Shown: positions 22,507-36,165 of the stretch, one piece after another
Layout of the letters: each line of letters begins with the position of its first letter
Position numbering within the stretch: the stretch's first letter is position 1
Source: Trematomus loennbergii
Taxonomy: Eukaryota > Chordata > Actinopteri > Perciformes > Nototheniidae
Direction of reading: 5' to 3'
Assembly: GCA_012861695.1 (NCBI GenBank)
Contig: JAAOOA010000026.1
Span: forward strand, 17,906,501 to 17,970,500
Length of the DNA stretch: 64,000 bases
The notes under the pieces: generated by a model
Database searches by the model: none
Seen by the model: the letters and a program-made list of their open reading frames with translations, nothing else
Told to the model about the DNA's origin: nothing
Made by a program: the position numbers and the translations under genes

Positions 22507-24726
22507 AAGCTACACAAGGACGGATAAATAAACTCATTCTCTTGCACTTCGTCTCTCTGTAAGCAGTGTCAGCATCTCTCTGCACCTGTGGCTAAGGAGA
22601 CATATCACACACGCACACATACACACATGCTAAATCACACAGGCATACACAAATGCATGCAAAGGCATTGACTAAATGCAACGACAGCGTTTAACAAAAC
22701 ACACATCCTCAGTTTGCCATCATCAGCGAGTACATGCGCTTTGTCGCATACATTGCATATACAGGGTGTCGCGATGACACAGTTGTGTCATCTGCACACA
22801 CAGAAAGCAGTTTGCCAGAGTAAAGATATCATTAGTCTTAACCCACAATCTTTCCCCAGGTAGAGCCTGAATACCCTCCATTGTGTGCGTGTGTGTTTGT
22901 GTGAGAGAGTAAGAGATAACACTGACCTATCTTTGACTTGGAGGCAGAGATTAAAATATTTCCTCATCGGTAAGGTACACAAAGTAGAATACCCAGACAC
23001 TTTAATTGGCTTCTATCCTTGAGTTGTTGTGTGTTTGAGTGTGTGCATGTAATATCGATATATTCTTTTTCTATAAATTGCATCCACCATATGATGGTAC
23101 ATTTGCTTTTGCTTGTATTTATATTTGTATCTGCCTCTGCAGAGAGAAAACAACTTTTATTTTGATATGATTTGTTTGTTTTCTCTTTTCATTTCATTTC
23201 AAATATCATCCCTTGAGCTTCTTTCAACTGTTTTAATGTACACTCTAAAAAATACAGATATAGAGAGCAGGTAAACACCGATTAGATCTTCAATATTTTA
23301 CATCTAACTTGAGGATTTGAGGCTTTATTTTAAAAAAACAGTTTGTGTTTGTTGAAAGAGTGAAAATAATAGTCTGCTGAGCTGTACATGCCCCATTGCG
23401 ATGTTGCATAAACTCAACCCTCTAATGCATACACGCTTACACACACACACACACCTCACACATTGCCTGTTGTTGGGTTGACGGTAGCCATGGAATTTTA
23501 AACATATCGTGTGTAACCTTTTTAAGTCTTTCAACCTGATTTGTACATGTGTGATAGCACCCTTTTATGGACCTTCCAATGCCTTTATCTAACACTGTTT
23601 CAGCATTAGAAAAACTGGAACACTTTTCCATTCATAGCTTCTAAATCAAATAATCTGAAAGGTCACCTTACAGGGGCCGGTTCCCTCACTTCGATGTCCT
23701 CCAGCAAACCAACACTGTCAACAACGACCAAACAGAACCGGACCGAGCATGTAAACTGGCTGCATGAAACGCCACAGTTCTCCGGCCAATAATTTGATGC
23801 CTGGTGGATAAAAAACCCCGGTCCAAACACCAGCTGAACACACCATCTGTTTCTCCGCGATCCCACTCATTAGGGATACGTATTTTAATTCGTATGTATT
23901 TCCCTTGTCATTTCACGGCCAGTGCTATCAGCCCTCTATTTCCTGCCGTTTTTATCCAATTGTCATTTCATTTGTGTAATTGGTTGCAGTTTTATCAGAG
24001 CTTACCATCTTGTTAGTGCTAATTTTGAGGTTGACTTTTTTTCCAAGCACAGATTTCTTTTGATTCAGTCACAACAGCCTTTAAAGATATATATACTTTT
24101 GGGCACATTTTTAACTACGCTTTTGTAAAGTTTACTATAAACAGAATGCAGAATTGTGTCCCAAAACCCCTCCAGTGATTGTTCTGCCACTGCTGTGTTC
24201 ATTATGTTTTTTCTGGAGAAGCCACATTTGAAAACCAATAGACCCGTCAGCAGAGAAGCCAGAGGCGGCCAGTCATGCTAGCCTTCTGCCACCTCTCCCT
24301 GTAGATGCAACCTTTTTACATCCTCCATCTGTGGCGCTATGATCACTCGAAACAGCCACCTGCAGTGGTGCCATCGCTGACAGGCACAAGTAGAATTAGT
24401 TTCATCCACCCCAATTTTAGTAACATCGTCGTTGTTTGTTAATGACATGTCTCCGCATGTGTATGTCGGAAAGAGTTCAGCATGTTTTCAGCTGCAACAC
24501 AGTTTTTTTCCGCTTGTGATCTTGAACTCTGGCTACCACACCATCAACTGTCCGAGAGCTGTACAAGATAATAAAATATTCATAGTAAATACATCATTAG
24601 GTGGACAAATGTTGTGTGAAAAGAACATTTGGCAGCGAGGCGTTGCATATGTCCCACAGCGCATTTGACATGCTTGTGTCAAAGTTATGAGACTACAAGT
24701 TTATGAGAATAATGTTTATTGGCATT
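22507..24726. other. Gene-poor stretch with a regulatory-looking island
   Basis: Short CA/GT runs occur at 22600-22640, 22880-22905 and 23440-23455. The part 23840-24010 is balanced in composition with repeated ATTTCATTT, TAATTG and TTAGTGC strings, no ORF and no repeat signature; it is a candidate conserved element. No exon with both borders and a convincing tract was found. Confidence 0.4.
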
Positions 24727-25160
24727 TTTTTTTTCCAGGTAAATACATATAACCTTTAGAAATAAAATAAAATACAACTATAGTCACAATCATCATTTTA
24801 TCATTACTATAGTAGATAAGTCAATAAATAAATGCCCTGTAAAAAATATAAAAAATAAACCATGCCAAAAAATACATGTTTTAGTAGTAAATAATAATTT
24901 AAAAAAGGAAAATTATACAATAACAAGCATCCTTTAATGGATGTTATTTTTTTGTAAATGCATATCTTTTTTATGTTGGATATATATCTTTATTTACATT
25001 TTGTTTTTCCAGCAAAATACATAAACCCCCCCAAAAAAGGAAATCAAAAATTCGATAATCATCTCAATGATACGGTTCACAGACAATATTATAGTAAACC
25101 AAGTAAATAAATACAATCTCCAAAATAAACAGATAAGAGTAGTAAATAATAATTTGAAGA
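24727..25160. repeat. Diverged tandem duplication, about 260-bp unit
   Basis: Shared landmarks recur in the same order. A T-run with CCAG then AAATACATA lies at 24731 and 25003. AGTAGTAAATAATAATTT lies at 24883 and 25138. The offsets are 274 and 255 bp, so the copies have small indels. Both are very AT-rich. This could be a local duplication or two adjacent copies of one repeat. Confidence 0.55.
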
Positions 25161-26720
25161 AGAACATTTAAAGACAATATGTGTTAATTATTCAAAACTA
25201 TGTAAAAAGTCATGCAAAATTGTTAAAAGGTTTTTAACGGTGAGGACATGCATGTGCTTGTATGTGTTCGAGAGTGGATGTGGATTACATTTCACTGCTG
25301 AGGCATGTTGAACAGTCGGTCAATTCCCTGCCACACGTTCAGTTTTCCCTCCCCATGACAAATTCCTAGATTTCCCCACAACACATTCCTGATGCATTAT
25401 TGGTCATGGACATTATATGGTCTCACATATTCTGTCTCTGGCACTGTCTGGGAAGTGTCAAGTTGCATTTATGCGAGTGAGTTAAAATGGGAAAGACAGA
25501 GAAAGTAAAAAGACAAAACAACATAAAAGCCAGAAGTGTTTCATTTCCTATTTGGAGAAGATTTAGTGTCATGCTAATGGCGTTTTTCAAAGAAGTCTGG
25601 CTGGCTTTATTTAAATTTAATTTCTTCTCTATTGTCTTTACAAAGAGCCGGAATTAACTTGTGATGTAGTCATGCTTCAGTATTTTAATTTAAACTAACT
25701 TAATGACTTCTTTAAGTACCTATAATACCCACTTTGGTTTTCTGTCCTACAACGGTTAAAACAAGAAAAGGAAAATGTTCCTACAAACAAAAGATCAGTT
25801 GACTCTTAGTCATGTCATATCCTGTCTAAATCCATTAAAGCAGATGCACGATCCCACATAATGACACTCAAATATTCTCCAGACCTTCTCCCATAAACAA
25901 TGTGCCAAAAGAAGCCTTTTAAACCAGAGGGAGAATGTTGTCTGTGAAGAATAAAATGAATGTTTGTAGTGGCAGTGGGGGAACTGACATGGCTTGAGGC
26001 GTCCATATTGTTGAGGAAAGTTAAGGAGGTTTAGCTCAAGTGTGAAATCCATATTGAAGCCCTTCGGTTATGCTCCACTTGACGGGTTGCGTGTGTCTGT
26101 GGGTGCATTTCCACATCTGTCTGTCCATGTGTGTGTGCGTCTACTTTCATGCTTCGTTCGTGTGTTATATAGAATGTCTCTGCGCTTTGGTACGAGTGTA
26201 TCACACTGGTATTTCCATTTAAAGGTGTGCCTCTGTGGTGTAATTCATGACCCCCTTAAATCCATTGACTGGTAGCTCAAAAAGACCCAAATTTAGAGAA
26301 AAAAAGTCCATATGGTACTTATCACAAGCGAGCATATTTCTCCATTACTAGAAGCAATTGGTTTTAATTGCCTACTTAGAAGTAATATGGCCTCCAACTA
26401 GCATTTTTTTCTCATAAAACCTAAATGAAATATGAGAATGCCTATTAACTGCCACGATTATGTTATAATAATCAGAAAATTCAGTTGTCAAGACTGGAAA
26501 GCCTCGTTTTAGATGGTAGTTACACACCATATGCTGAGTGTGTATGTTGGGAAGTAAAGTGATGGCTACACAGTGGAATTTCGTCCCAATTGATCCCACT
26601 TAAAATGTTCGATATAACAAATCAGAACCTTATTGACGCGTAAACACAGACTGAATTTTGCATTGGTCTATTTGAGGTCTAAAAACTGTTGAAGGTTTAT
26701 CATTATTTTTCTTCTTTACT
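25161..26720. other. Gene-poor stretch
   Basis: AT-rich DNA. No supported exon, RNA gene, transposon end or notable tandem repeat. Confidence 0.5.
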
Positions 26721-26722
26721 TG

Positions 26723-26795
26723 CTTGTAAAGCGCTTTGAGCACCAGGAAAAAGCGCTATATAAATAACATTATATAATTATTATTATAATAGAAT
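26723..26795 (+). mobile_element. 3' tail of a fish LINE/SINE
   Basis: TGTAAAGCGCTTTGAGCACC followed by AAAAGCGCTATATAAAT and TTATTATTAT-like text is the well-known 3' tail shared by fish non-LTR elements. Only the tail is recognisable, so the family is left open. Confidence 0.6.
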
Positions 26796-26834
26796 ATTTA
26801 TTATATACTTTGACGATACAGATTGGTACATGAC

Positions 26835-27192
26835 TGCACCTCTTTGCATTACTACTTCATATTCAACCCTGTACTCAATTAAAAGTAAAATACATACATG
26901 TCAAACTACTCAAAATCAAGTAATATTTCCTAGTACTACAATCTTAATCTCATTACTCTATCCCGGAAAATGGCCTTCATATATGATATACTAATTTATA
27001 TATAATATTATTAGATTCCAAATCTGAAAACGACTAAAGCTTTCAAATAATTGTACTGAATTATAATACATTTTCTCAATTCGTACATGTAGTAGAGTAT
27101 AATTTTAAAGAAGCATTAAATGGAAATACTTGAGAACTTTGTAATTGTATTTAGGTAACTAGGTAAATGTAGTTACTTCCCACCACTGCACA
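26835..27192 (-). repeat. Teleost GTGGAAAGTAACTAAGTAC-type repeat
   Basis: On the minus strand it starts GTGGTGGGAAGTAACTACAT near 27188 and continues with CAAGTATTTCCATTTAATGC, the typical order of this family. At the left end, TACTCAATTAAAAGTAAAAT persists. It is a longer copy than the one at 12400. Confidence 0.7.
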
Positions 27193-27538
27193 TTGGCAGT
27201 GAAGAATATCCAATCAGGGATAATGTGCACTCCATCCTGTCAGGTGTTAATTAGTTTGAAATAATCCCAAATCTTCAGTGCTGCAGTTTACATTTGAAAG
27301 TATATTTAACTCAATGAGCACTTGACTGAAATGTGAGAATTCTGCTGAGTCAGAGTTCAAGAGTGGCTTAAGCCGTGACTTAATTTCACTGATAAATGGC
27401 TTTGAGGGAAGTTTACGGGCTAACGCTTTAATTGACTAAGCATGATTTCCCTATCTTCAAATGGTCACCACATTGTCCTTCCTCTTAACAATAATGTCCA
27501 TCGCCTGGAAGAGTGTTACAAACTGTAGAATATCCTTG
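27193..27538. other. Non-coding spacer between two repeats
   Basis: Ordinary AT-rich sequence with no feature seen. Confidence 0.4.
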
Positions 27539-27546
27539 GTCATAAC

Positions 27547-28214
27547 TAGGGTTGCAAAGGGGCGGAACATTTCCGGGAACATTTTCAGTAAGTTTCCAGT
27601 AAATGTCCATGGGAAGTTAAGCTGGGGAATTTGGAAATATTCCATATTGGAAACTTTCCATGGGAATTATGAGCATTTATGGGAACTAACTGGGAATTGA
27701 GGGTAATGTAATCGAATTGTATCATATCCAAGCATACATATAAACATTTTGTTTTATCATAAGAAAACATCCATGCAAAATGATACAATAAAAAAAACAT
27801 GACATTTCAACAGATTTATTTGTAAGTAGAACAGAACACGTTTTAATTATTTTATTGAACAATCATTTGTTTCATTGAAGAAAAAAAAACATGAATGTTG
27901 AGTTAAATATTACATCTAGAAATCATCTGTGCATGTGATGGAGGAATGCACAGTGCCTGTAGGGGGTGTGGTCTCAATAGCCATGCAGTAAGCAGTGTGC
28001 TATGTGCATGTGATTGAGGAATGGCATGGATATTCAAGTGTACTTGAATGGCATCTGTTTGTTTTAGTCAAGATTAAGCTAAAATATACTTTCCCCAACT
28101 ATATTTAAGTTCCCTATGAAGAGCCAACCTTCAATTTAGAAAATTCCCATACATTCCCGTTTATTCCCATGGAAAGTTTCCATCTTTGAAAATTCCCGGA
28201 ATTTTGCAACCCTA
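27547..28214. mobile_element. Non-autonomous hAT transposon, 668 bp
   Basis: A perfect 8-bp duplication GTCATAAC flanks it at 27539-27546 and 28215-28222. The ends are TAGGGTTGCAAA at the left and its exact complement at the right (12 of 12). Sub-terminal TTTCCGGGAA / TTCCCGGAA and internal CCATGGGAA repeats lie in inverted order. The interior is AT-rich, has no transposase ORF and contains a diverged direct repeat (GCATGTGATGGAGGAATG and GCATGTGATTGAGGAATG near 27932 and 28007). Perfect target duplications suggest a fairly recent insertion. Confidence 0.9.
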
Positions 28215-28222
28215 GTCATAAC

Positions 28223-30837
28223 ACATGACTACATTCGATTGAGACAAGTCAGTCCTGATCAGCAGTTCTATTTTTTTTAGATAATATTTCTGACAAGGAA
28301 TGGTAAATAATAATACAATTTAAAAAGCTACCCCAGAAAGAGTGGGTCAAAATTGAAATAAAAAATACCTTTTTAGATCTACAGAGAGATGAAAAAAGTG
28401 AAATGTTAAGCACAATTGACTTTCACTTGGTTGACATTGCTCATATTAAACTGCTAATGCACCCAAGGCCCTAGCTATTTCCTTTTGATGTACAGCACAC
28501 GATAGCGTTGTATAAAAATAACTTACATATTCACACACTGCAGATAAACTCAGTCAGGGAGGATTATGAATATTATTGGAATAAAAACACACATTTTCTT
28601 GCTGACAATGATTCCAACTTTGCGCTCGGGGGTGTGCTTGACTTAGCTCTCTGGATCGTTTTCATGTGCAAGAGGCTTTTAGAAAGCTTTATGTTCAAAA
28701 GACAGGCATAAGGGATTCTCACGGGGCTGTGACACTCCTATTAGGAATACCATTTCCCCCGATACAGCACACACATTAGCTTAGAAACACACGCCAGCTC
28801 TGTAGTCTCCGCCTGCAGCAGCGTGCACAGATTGTGCTTACATTGTACCCCAACGTGTTTCTGGAGCGCTGACTCAGAATCGCTTGTGTAGTAGGAACTT
28901 CTAAACTGGATTTAGCGTCACGCCTTCTGGAGCGAGAAAACCCAACTTGTGGTGATCTAGCAGTCGAGGAAACAGCTTTTTCATTATAATTACAAATGCC
29001 TTCAAGCTTATTTCTGCGTGCCCAAACTAACACGAGTTTGGACGGTTGGGTGTATGTACTTTTATGGAGCATCCAAACCCAATCAACCATATGTTAAGTT
29101 GGTTTTAAATGGACACTATGGACTCTACTCTTATACATTCTTATATTCCTAGCTAAAATCTCATAAGACAAAAGAACATGTGATATGTAGTTTTTGGTTA
29201 TTTAAAGAGTACTTCATACCTGTGTTATATCTGGAAACAATTCTCGAGTGCACATACATTATCAGTGGGTGTGTGAAAGAGGCTGGCATCAATCACGGCC
29301 AATCAAATCAGCTCCTTTAATTCCCTTTCAAAGCAGCGCACTCCCTTCCATGAGACACTGGCAGTTTTATTACGGAGAGTCCAGAACATTTCCTTTGAAC
29401 AGGGGGCAGCCCAAGCTGGATATTCTTGTTTTGTTTATTCCAATAACAGTTTAACACACACACAAATGACATTAAGCTAAACCCTCCATTTTGGTGATGC
29501 CACTGATACATAATAACAACTTTTAATTCCATTTAATTTCCACACAGGAAATATTAAAATCCCAACGATCTGAATTTGGCTTAAGGGAAACAAAATACAT
29601 TTCTTTTGGCCTTCGTTTGAAAGGGAAATCTATTATTGAATTCTTAAATCCCAGCTCTCTTAACACAAAGGTGCCTGTAAGCAAGGCAGTTAACCCTTAT
29701 TGGCCTCCGCGGAGTTCCCTTGTGTCAATGCATTTGAACCTGTGAACTCGCTATAGCTTTATGCTGCAAACAGAAGTGCTCAGTTGACTTTCCCTTGGAT
29801 TAAAAGTCAAGGCCTGGAAGTGTGACATTACTAACCCATTGATGATGATTATTGAGCAGAAATGGCGCTCTCTTGTGAGACGAAACCTATTATACTAGAG
29901 TATAAATAAACTTTTGTGGAGCTTGAATGTAATGTCTTGATTGGCTGTGCACTGAATGGAAAATACAACGTTGCATTAGAAAGGAAGTGAGCATTTGCAA
30001 GTCTTTCATAATGAATACAAGTTCCGACTGCTTGTTTCCGTTGCCACATTTTCTGTCAAACTAGAAGTTAATATACTTGTATGAAATCTTTTGCTCTTAC
30101 TTTTCATTTCAAGAGGGATATGTCATGTATACAGTCAAGGTAAAAAAATAAAAATAAAAGTCCATGACCTCATTTAATAAATCAAACTATGGACAATATG
30201 TTGTATTTAGACCTGGCAAAAGTGGAAAGACCTGATTTTCTATCTCTGCTGTGTCACAGTTGAATGGAACGTAAATGGAGATATCTTTTTTTGTCTGATA
30301 TAGATTTTAGCGATAAAAGCAAAAAAAAGAACAATTTTCCTGCACAAATTGCCCCTCTGTATTGAGCTAGTGTTACAAACACTCACACATAGTGTCTTTC
30401 TATGGTAATGGCGCAATCTTTTTCTTTTTTTAGGAAATCACTATATTTGAGAAAGTGAGCAATCAACTGTGTCCTTGATCACAAACTGAGGTATCAAGCG
30501 TCTGAATTGTGAAAGCACTCTCCCTTAGAAATTTTTTTGACAGTTGTTTGTGGCTCTCTCAACTCAGCGTTTTGGACTTTTTGACATCAACACATATTTT
30601 TGTTGTGATAAGTACGTTTTTACTGATAAAAAGTCGTAAATTGTTCTGCAAATGGGGCTTTTACTGTTCAGCTAAATTATACCTACTACTCATATGCTGC
30701 ATTTACAAACTATTAAGTGCTAAAATTGGCAAACGAAGCTTTGACATTGCACTTGAGGTCGAGATAGAGTGTGATTTGGTCTCACCCTCAACCACTCAAT
30801 GTTGCTAAGATATAGCTGCCTGATTTGTCATTAAATA
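28223..30837. other. Gene-poor stretch with one regulatory-looking island
   Basis: No supported exon. The 104-codon minus ORF at 28776-29090 has no splice context. 29285-29410 is balanced, lacks an ORF and has CCAATCAAATCAGC and CTTTAATTCC strings, so it is a candidate conserved element. Confidence 0.4.
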
Positions 30838-31560
30838 GGCGTTTTCACACGAGTGAATGTAGACCTCAGTTAATCATGAAACTGCACATTAAATGGGACT
30901 GGATTCCATTACAACATCTACCTGGGATGATTAAATTGATGGCATCATTACATGCACCGTTACTGGGATGGCTTGCTCTAAGGCAAATGAATATGTAACA
31001 GGAGTCACTTTGCCAGGCACATATCATTTTTTAAACATCTAGTTGTCTGTAGAGACATGAGGCGAATGGTAATTCTGCAATTATTCCTCTGTTCTTACTC
31101 TATTAATATATCCTCCTTGTACTACCACTATGCTACATATATCGAATGAATTGCATTGGAAAGTAAACTACAATACATCAGAGTAAGAACTGCCATGACA
31201 TTATAACACCTGAAAATCTTTCTATAGGTTGGAAAATAGAAGCAATGTAGTCTAGTTTTGAGACATTCTTTTTATTGAGTCTAATTTTCAAAGAGGGATA
31301 AAATAGTTTTTAATGTAAGGACGTCTTAACAGCCTTTGTGAATCCCGAGCATTTGAATGAAACCTGCTCGAGTTCTGTTACATCCGCCAGCGCAATTACG
31401 GCAGTGATAGAGCTTTAATTTAAGGGATGATGACCCCCTCCATAAATGAGTCTCCAGATCTCTCCAATTAACGTATTGGAGCACCAAAATGGCTGCATAC
31501 ATCAATGGGTTTCCATTACGGAGAGATGGATGAAGTGGCCATGGGCAACTGACTGTGAGA
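30838..31560. promoter_or_regulatory. Two candidate conserved regulatory islands
   Basis: 30838-31030 carries GTTAATCATG, GATTAAATTGATGG and CAAATGAATATG; 31325-31560 carries CTTTAATTTAAGG, CCATAAATGAG and CCAATTAACGTATTGG (31464-31479, with inverted CCAAT arms). Both are balanced in composition, without ORFs or repeat text. The motifs are homeodomain-, HOX/CDX- and CCAAT-like. Enhancer function is inference from appearance only. Confidence 0.25.
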
Positions 31561-31809
31561 GGCTGTAAGAGGATGAAACTGAGGGGGAAATAATACAGAA
31601 AAAAACAGTATGGCAGAGATAAAACGGTGTATATGAAAGGGACACAAAGGTGAAATGTTAAAAATGGAGAAATAGTGGTACAAACATGCACAGAAATAGA
31701 CAGGCAGAGATAGAGATATGAGAGGAGTCAGGCTACCAGATGGTCTAATGACCACAGGAAATATTACAGCTGGCAACCACACAAACGTTAATGACACAAG
31801 TCATTTAAG

Positions 31810-33249
<1,440 letters not shown>

Positions 33250-33435
33250 GAGATGGAAACGGAGAGTTATGGCTCGTCTCCATTAGCTCTGTTTTCCGCA
33301 GCCAGGGCGAACGCTGGCACGGATCCTTGTTTGGTTTCCATCACCATTAATTAGCCAGCTTCACCAAACAACACATGCATTTTTAAAACAATAGGACAAG
33401 TGAGGATACGGCCAAATAAAAATTACCCTAGCAGG
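33250..33435. promoter_or_regulatory. Candidate conserved regulatory island
   Basis: ATTAATTAG at 33346-33354 sits inside GGTTTCCATCACC...GCCAGCTTCACC, balanced in composition with no ORF and no repeat signature. It resembles vertebrate homeodomain-bound conserved elements. A fish-wide alignment is needed. Confidence 0.25.
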
Positions 33436-33639
33436 TGGTAACACGAGCAGTACAACCATTACAAATAATGCTTTCATTTTTCTGTGTTTTGTGAGATGAC
33501 AATTCTGCCACCCTGCTAGTGAGCACGCTCACGCAGCAGGGTTACTGTGTGGAGCACATAAAGCAGACCCTTCACGCGATAGCGAGGGGTAGAGCGAGGG
33601 ATCGCAGATGCCGTCGTGCTCGCGGACGGATTAAAAAAA

Positions 33640-33731
33640 TTAAACCTAAATGGCTCGCGAATTATACTTTGGCGGTCGTTAATATACCTGGGCGGCCCGC
33701 CCAAGTAAAGTCTATGTGTGGGAAACCCTGC
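33640..33731 (-). mobile_element. End of a fish hAT element
   Basis: Read on the minus strand from 33731: CAGGGTTTCCCACACATAG, ACTTTACTTGGGCGGGC and so on, a familiar hAT end in teleosts. I could not place the other end; a second CAGGG string at 33535 lacks a matching duplication. It is probably truncated. Confidence 0.5.
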
Positions 33732-33763
33732 TATCTTACCAGTTCTTATGCAACTCGCAAATA

Positions 33764-33826
33764 TCTCTCTCTCTCTCTTCTCTCTTTTCTATATCTCTCT
33801 TTTCTCTCTCTCTCTCTCTCTCTCTC
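33764..33826. repeat. Imperfect CT microsatellite
   Basis: CT repeats with TTCT/ATAT interruptions, next to the hAT end. The overlapping ORFs (SLSLSL) are repeat translations. Confidence 0.9.
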
Positions 33827-33989
33827 AATGTTGGTGCGCAAATGCGCCTTTTTTCAAATGATCCGGTGCTCCTTTTGTGGCGGGGGGTGCGCATGCGCAC
33901 CTGCGCACCTGTTATGTACAGCCCTGTTTATATCCCTTCACAGAATTTAAGTATGCTTTAAAAAAGGTTTGATGAGATGATGGAACCAA

Positions 33990-34656
33990 AGCTGAACTGT
34001 ATAACATAAAAAGGCACACATGCTGAAAACCAAACCCCAGAAGGGGGGTCTGGGGGGATTGTCCCCCAGGAGATTTTTTGAAATACTAACATATAAACTA
34101 CACATTCTGGTACACTCTGAGAAGAAAATAAATAAATGTATTACAACCCGACATTTTAATAATATATTATGCCATTGTTTGTTTTTCACTGTGTGAATTG
34201 TGGGTAGGATAGATAGCCCACATTGTTATGTGACCTGTCAATCATCAAACCGGGGGTCATATTTCATTATGTGTTCATTTTTATCTGAAGTTGTACCCAT
34301 GGATGTATAAAGAGTAGTTCTACCGCAAAGTTATTCTCGGTGGGGACTTCCGGCAACAATCTTGATCTGATTGGCCAGAAGACTCGGAAAAACATCAGCA
34401 AAGATGTTTTATTGAGAAGATGATCACTACGTGACAGAAGTTTTCAAAACCGTTTATGGTCTCCGGTACTTCCAGTCCAACGCCTACTGCATGCACAGCG
34501 TTAGAAAATCGGGCCTTCAAAATAAAGTTTGACTTTTTTCCAAAAATAAATAAAAAATATCTTTTCTTTTTTTTTCTTCACTCACACATCTGCGACCCAC
34601 TCGAAACGGGTCCGCGACGCACTTTTGGGTCGCGACCCACCAGTTGAGAACCACTG
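33990..34656. mobile_element. Mosaic of hAT-like fragments
   Basis: The right border, read on the minus strand, starts CAGTGGTTCTCAACTGGTGG and continues GTCGCGACCC, a hAT end known from many vertebrates. At 34033-34075 there is text of the form CCCCAGAAGGGGGGTCTGGG and GTCCCCCAGGAG, also common in fish hAT relatives. No matching left end or target duplication was found, so this is a degraded or composite insertion without coding capacity. Confidence 0.5.
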
Positions 34657-36019
34657 GTTTAGAGCATTATGTTAGCAATTTTCTTCTGGTAATTACAACA
34701 AAACATTTAAGTGTCATAAACGTTGCTCCAGAGGTTTGTTTCTGCAATATTTCTAAATCCAATGGAAACATTTTCATCGCATTTAGTCAACGGTATTTTT
34801 GCGATGCCAAATTTCGGGTCATCCCTGCACCACACACTGGCCGCACAAAGCTGTTATGTCATTCAAGAGCGTCATTCTTCCTCTTTGTGCGTCCCTAACT
34901 TCCCTTTGTGATGTCACAGTGTACCTGTACATCTCTTATATGTCCATGCTGTGACTTAAACCCGACTTTGTCCTTGTAAAGCTTTATTATGTCGTCATGC
35001 TGTGACTTGCTAGTTATGGTTTGCGCTGATGGCTTATTACTGTATGAGAAAAGGACAGAGCCTTTGGGACGGTGTGTTCATCACCAGCGCGTCCTTGAAC
35101 GTTCACACATTGTTACACATGATGCCTCGCGCGTAAAACAAGACATTCACTCACTCTCAAATCCACAGGAGGACATACACAGTTTTATCCTCACACACAC
35201 ATGTTACACGCCCACGTGCACCCTATTCTTTTATGAGCCCTCCCTTTGGGCCATAGCAGGAAATGAATGTCCAGCAGCTGAGGCTGTTAATTAACATTTA
35301 TGGCTGGAGAGATGACCGTTGAATCGTTAGATCGGCTCTCGCAGCCTTCACGTCAAAGCAAGCGGGGTATAAAAATCCAATCTCTGTCCCCGACTCCCTG
35401 CCAAAGTAATGATGGTGGATCATGATGTTGATTTGTTTTATACTAGGGAATCTAAACGACACTGATCCCCTTTGGGGGTACAGTGTTTGGTTCATAATAT
35501 TCTGAAAACATTGAAAATCTTGTTGTTAGATTTGTGTTTAACTCTGCCTTTTTCAATTGTTTTTTTTATGTCCTTATTCTTTTAAATACAGTACATAATG
35601 CATCAATTTGCTCTATCGCCAACTTTTTCTCCTATATTTTATTATTTCACAATGTTCTTGTCCTTTTGTTCTTTCTGCCTCTCGCCCTTTCATTTCTCAT
35701 TTTCAGAAGTCTACTTCACCTACCATCTACAGCCATGCCTGCCTCCCACTTTTGAAATATTGATTACATAAAATGATGATGAGGCTGGCCAAAGTCTTCT
35801 ATCATGATAGGGGTAATTTCATATCTGGAAAGCAGTATGGTTTTTGACCCTCCTTTGTGAATTAAATACATAACACATACAAAGTACTTTTTTTTTGAGA
35901 ACTTCAGGGCTAAATGACTTATAGAGAATAATATACCTGTATAGGACTTTATACACAGGAAGCAAACAATACTAAAAATCTCAATTTATTGAAATGTCAT
36001 AATGACATCTCATAAATAT
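34657..36019. other. Gene-poor stretch with one regulatory-looking island
   Basis: AT-rich. 35260-35370 has TTAATTAACATTTATGGC (35287-35304) in balanced sequence without an ORF, a possible conserved element. No supported exon. Confidence 0.4.
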
Positions 36020-36165
36020 TGAAAAATGACAACTGGCACACATGTAACATTAACTCGCAAAAAAATCCACAACAGTGGCGATGAGGTCTTAAAATGTATG
36101 GAAAGGGTCTTAAAAAAGGTCTTAAAAGGTATTACATTTGACTTCAGGATTCCTGCATATACCCT
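36020..36165 (-). mobile_element. hAT-like fragment with GTCTTAAAA repeats
   Basis: Read on the minus strand from 36165: CAGGGTATATGCAGGAATCC, then AAGTCAAATG and repeated TTTTAAGACC units. This text is typical of one end of an old hAT-type repeat. There is no partner end or target duplication. Confidence 0.45.

Noticed and set aside
22947..22969. Plus-strand 23-nt exon before GTAAGG
   Set aside because: The acceptor side is purine-rich (GGAGGCAG) with no pyrimidine tract.
28776..29090. 104-codon minus-strand ORF
   Set aside because: No splice context, no recognised domain, and a cysteine/arginine-rich C-terminus typical of chance frames.
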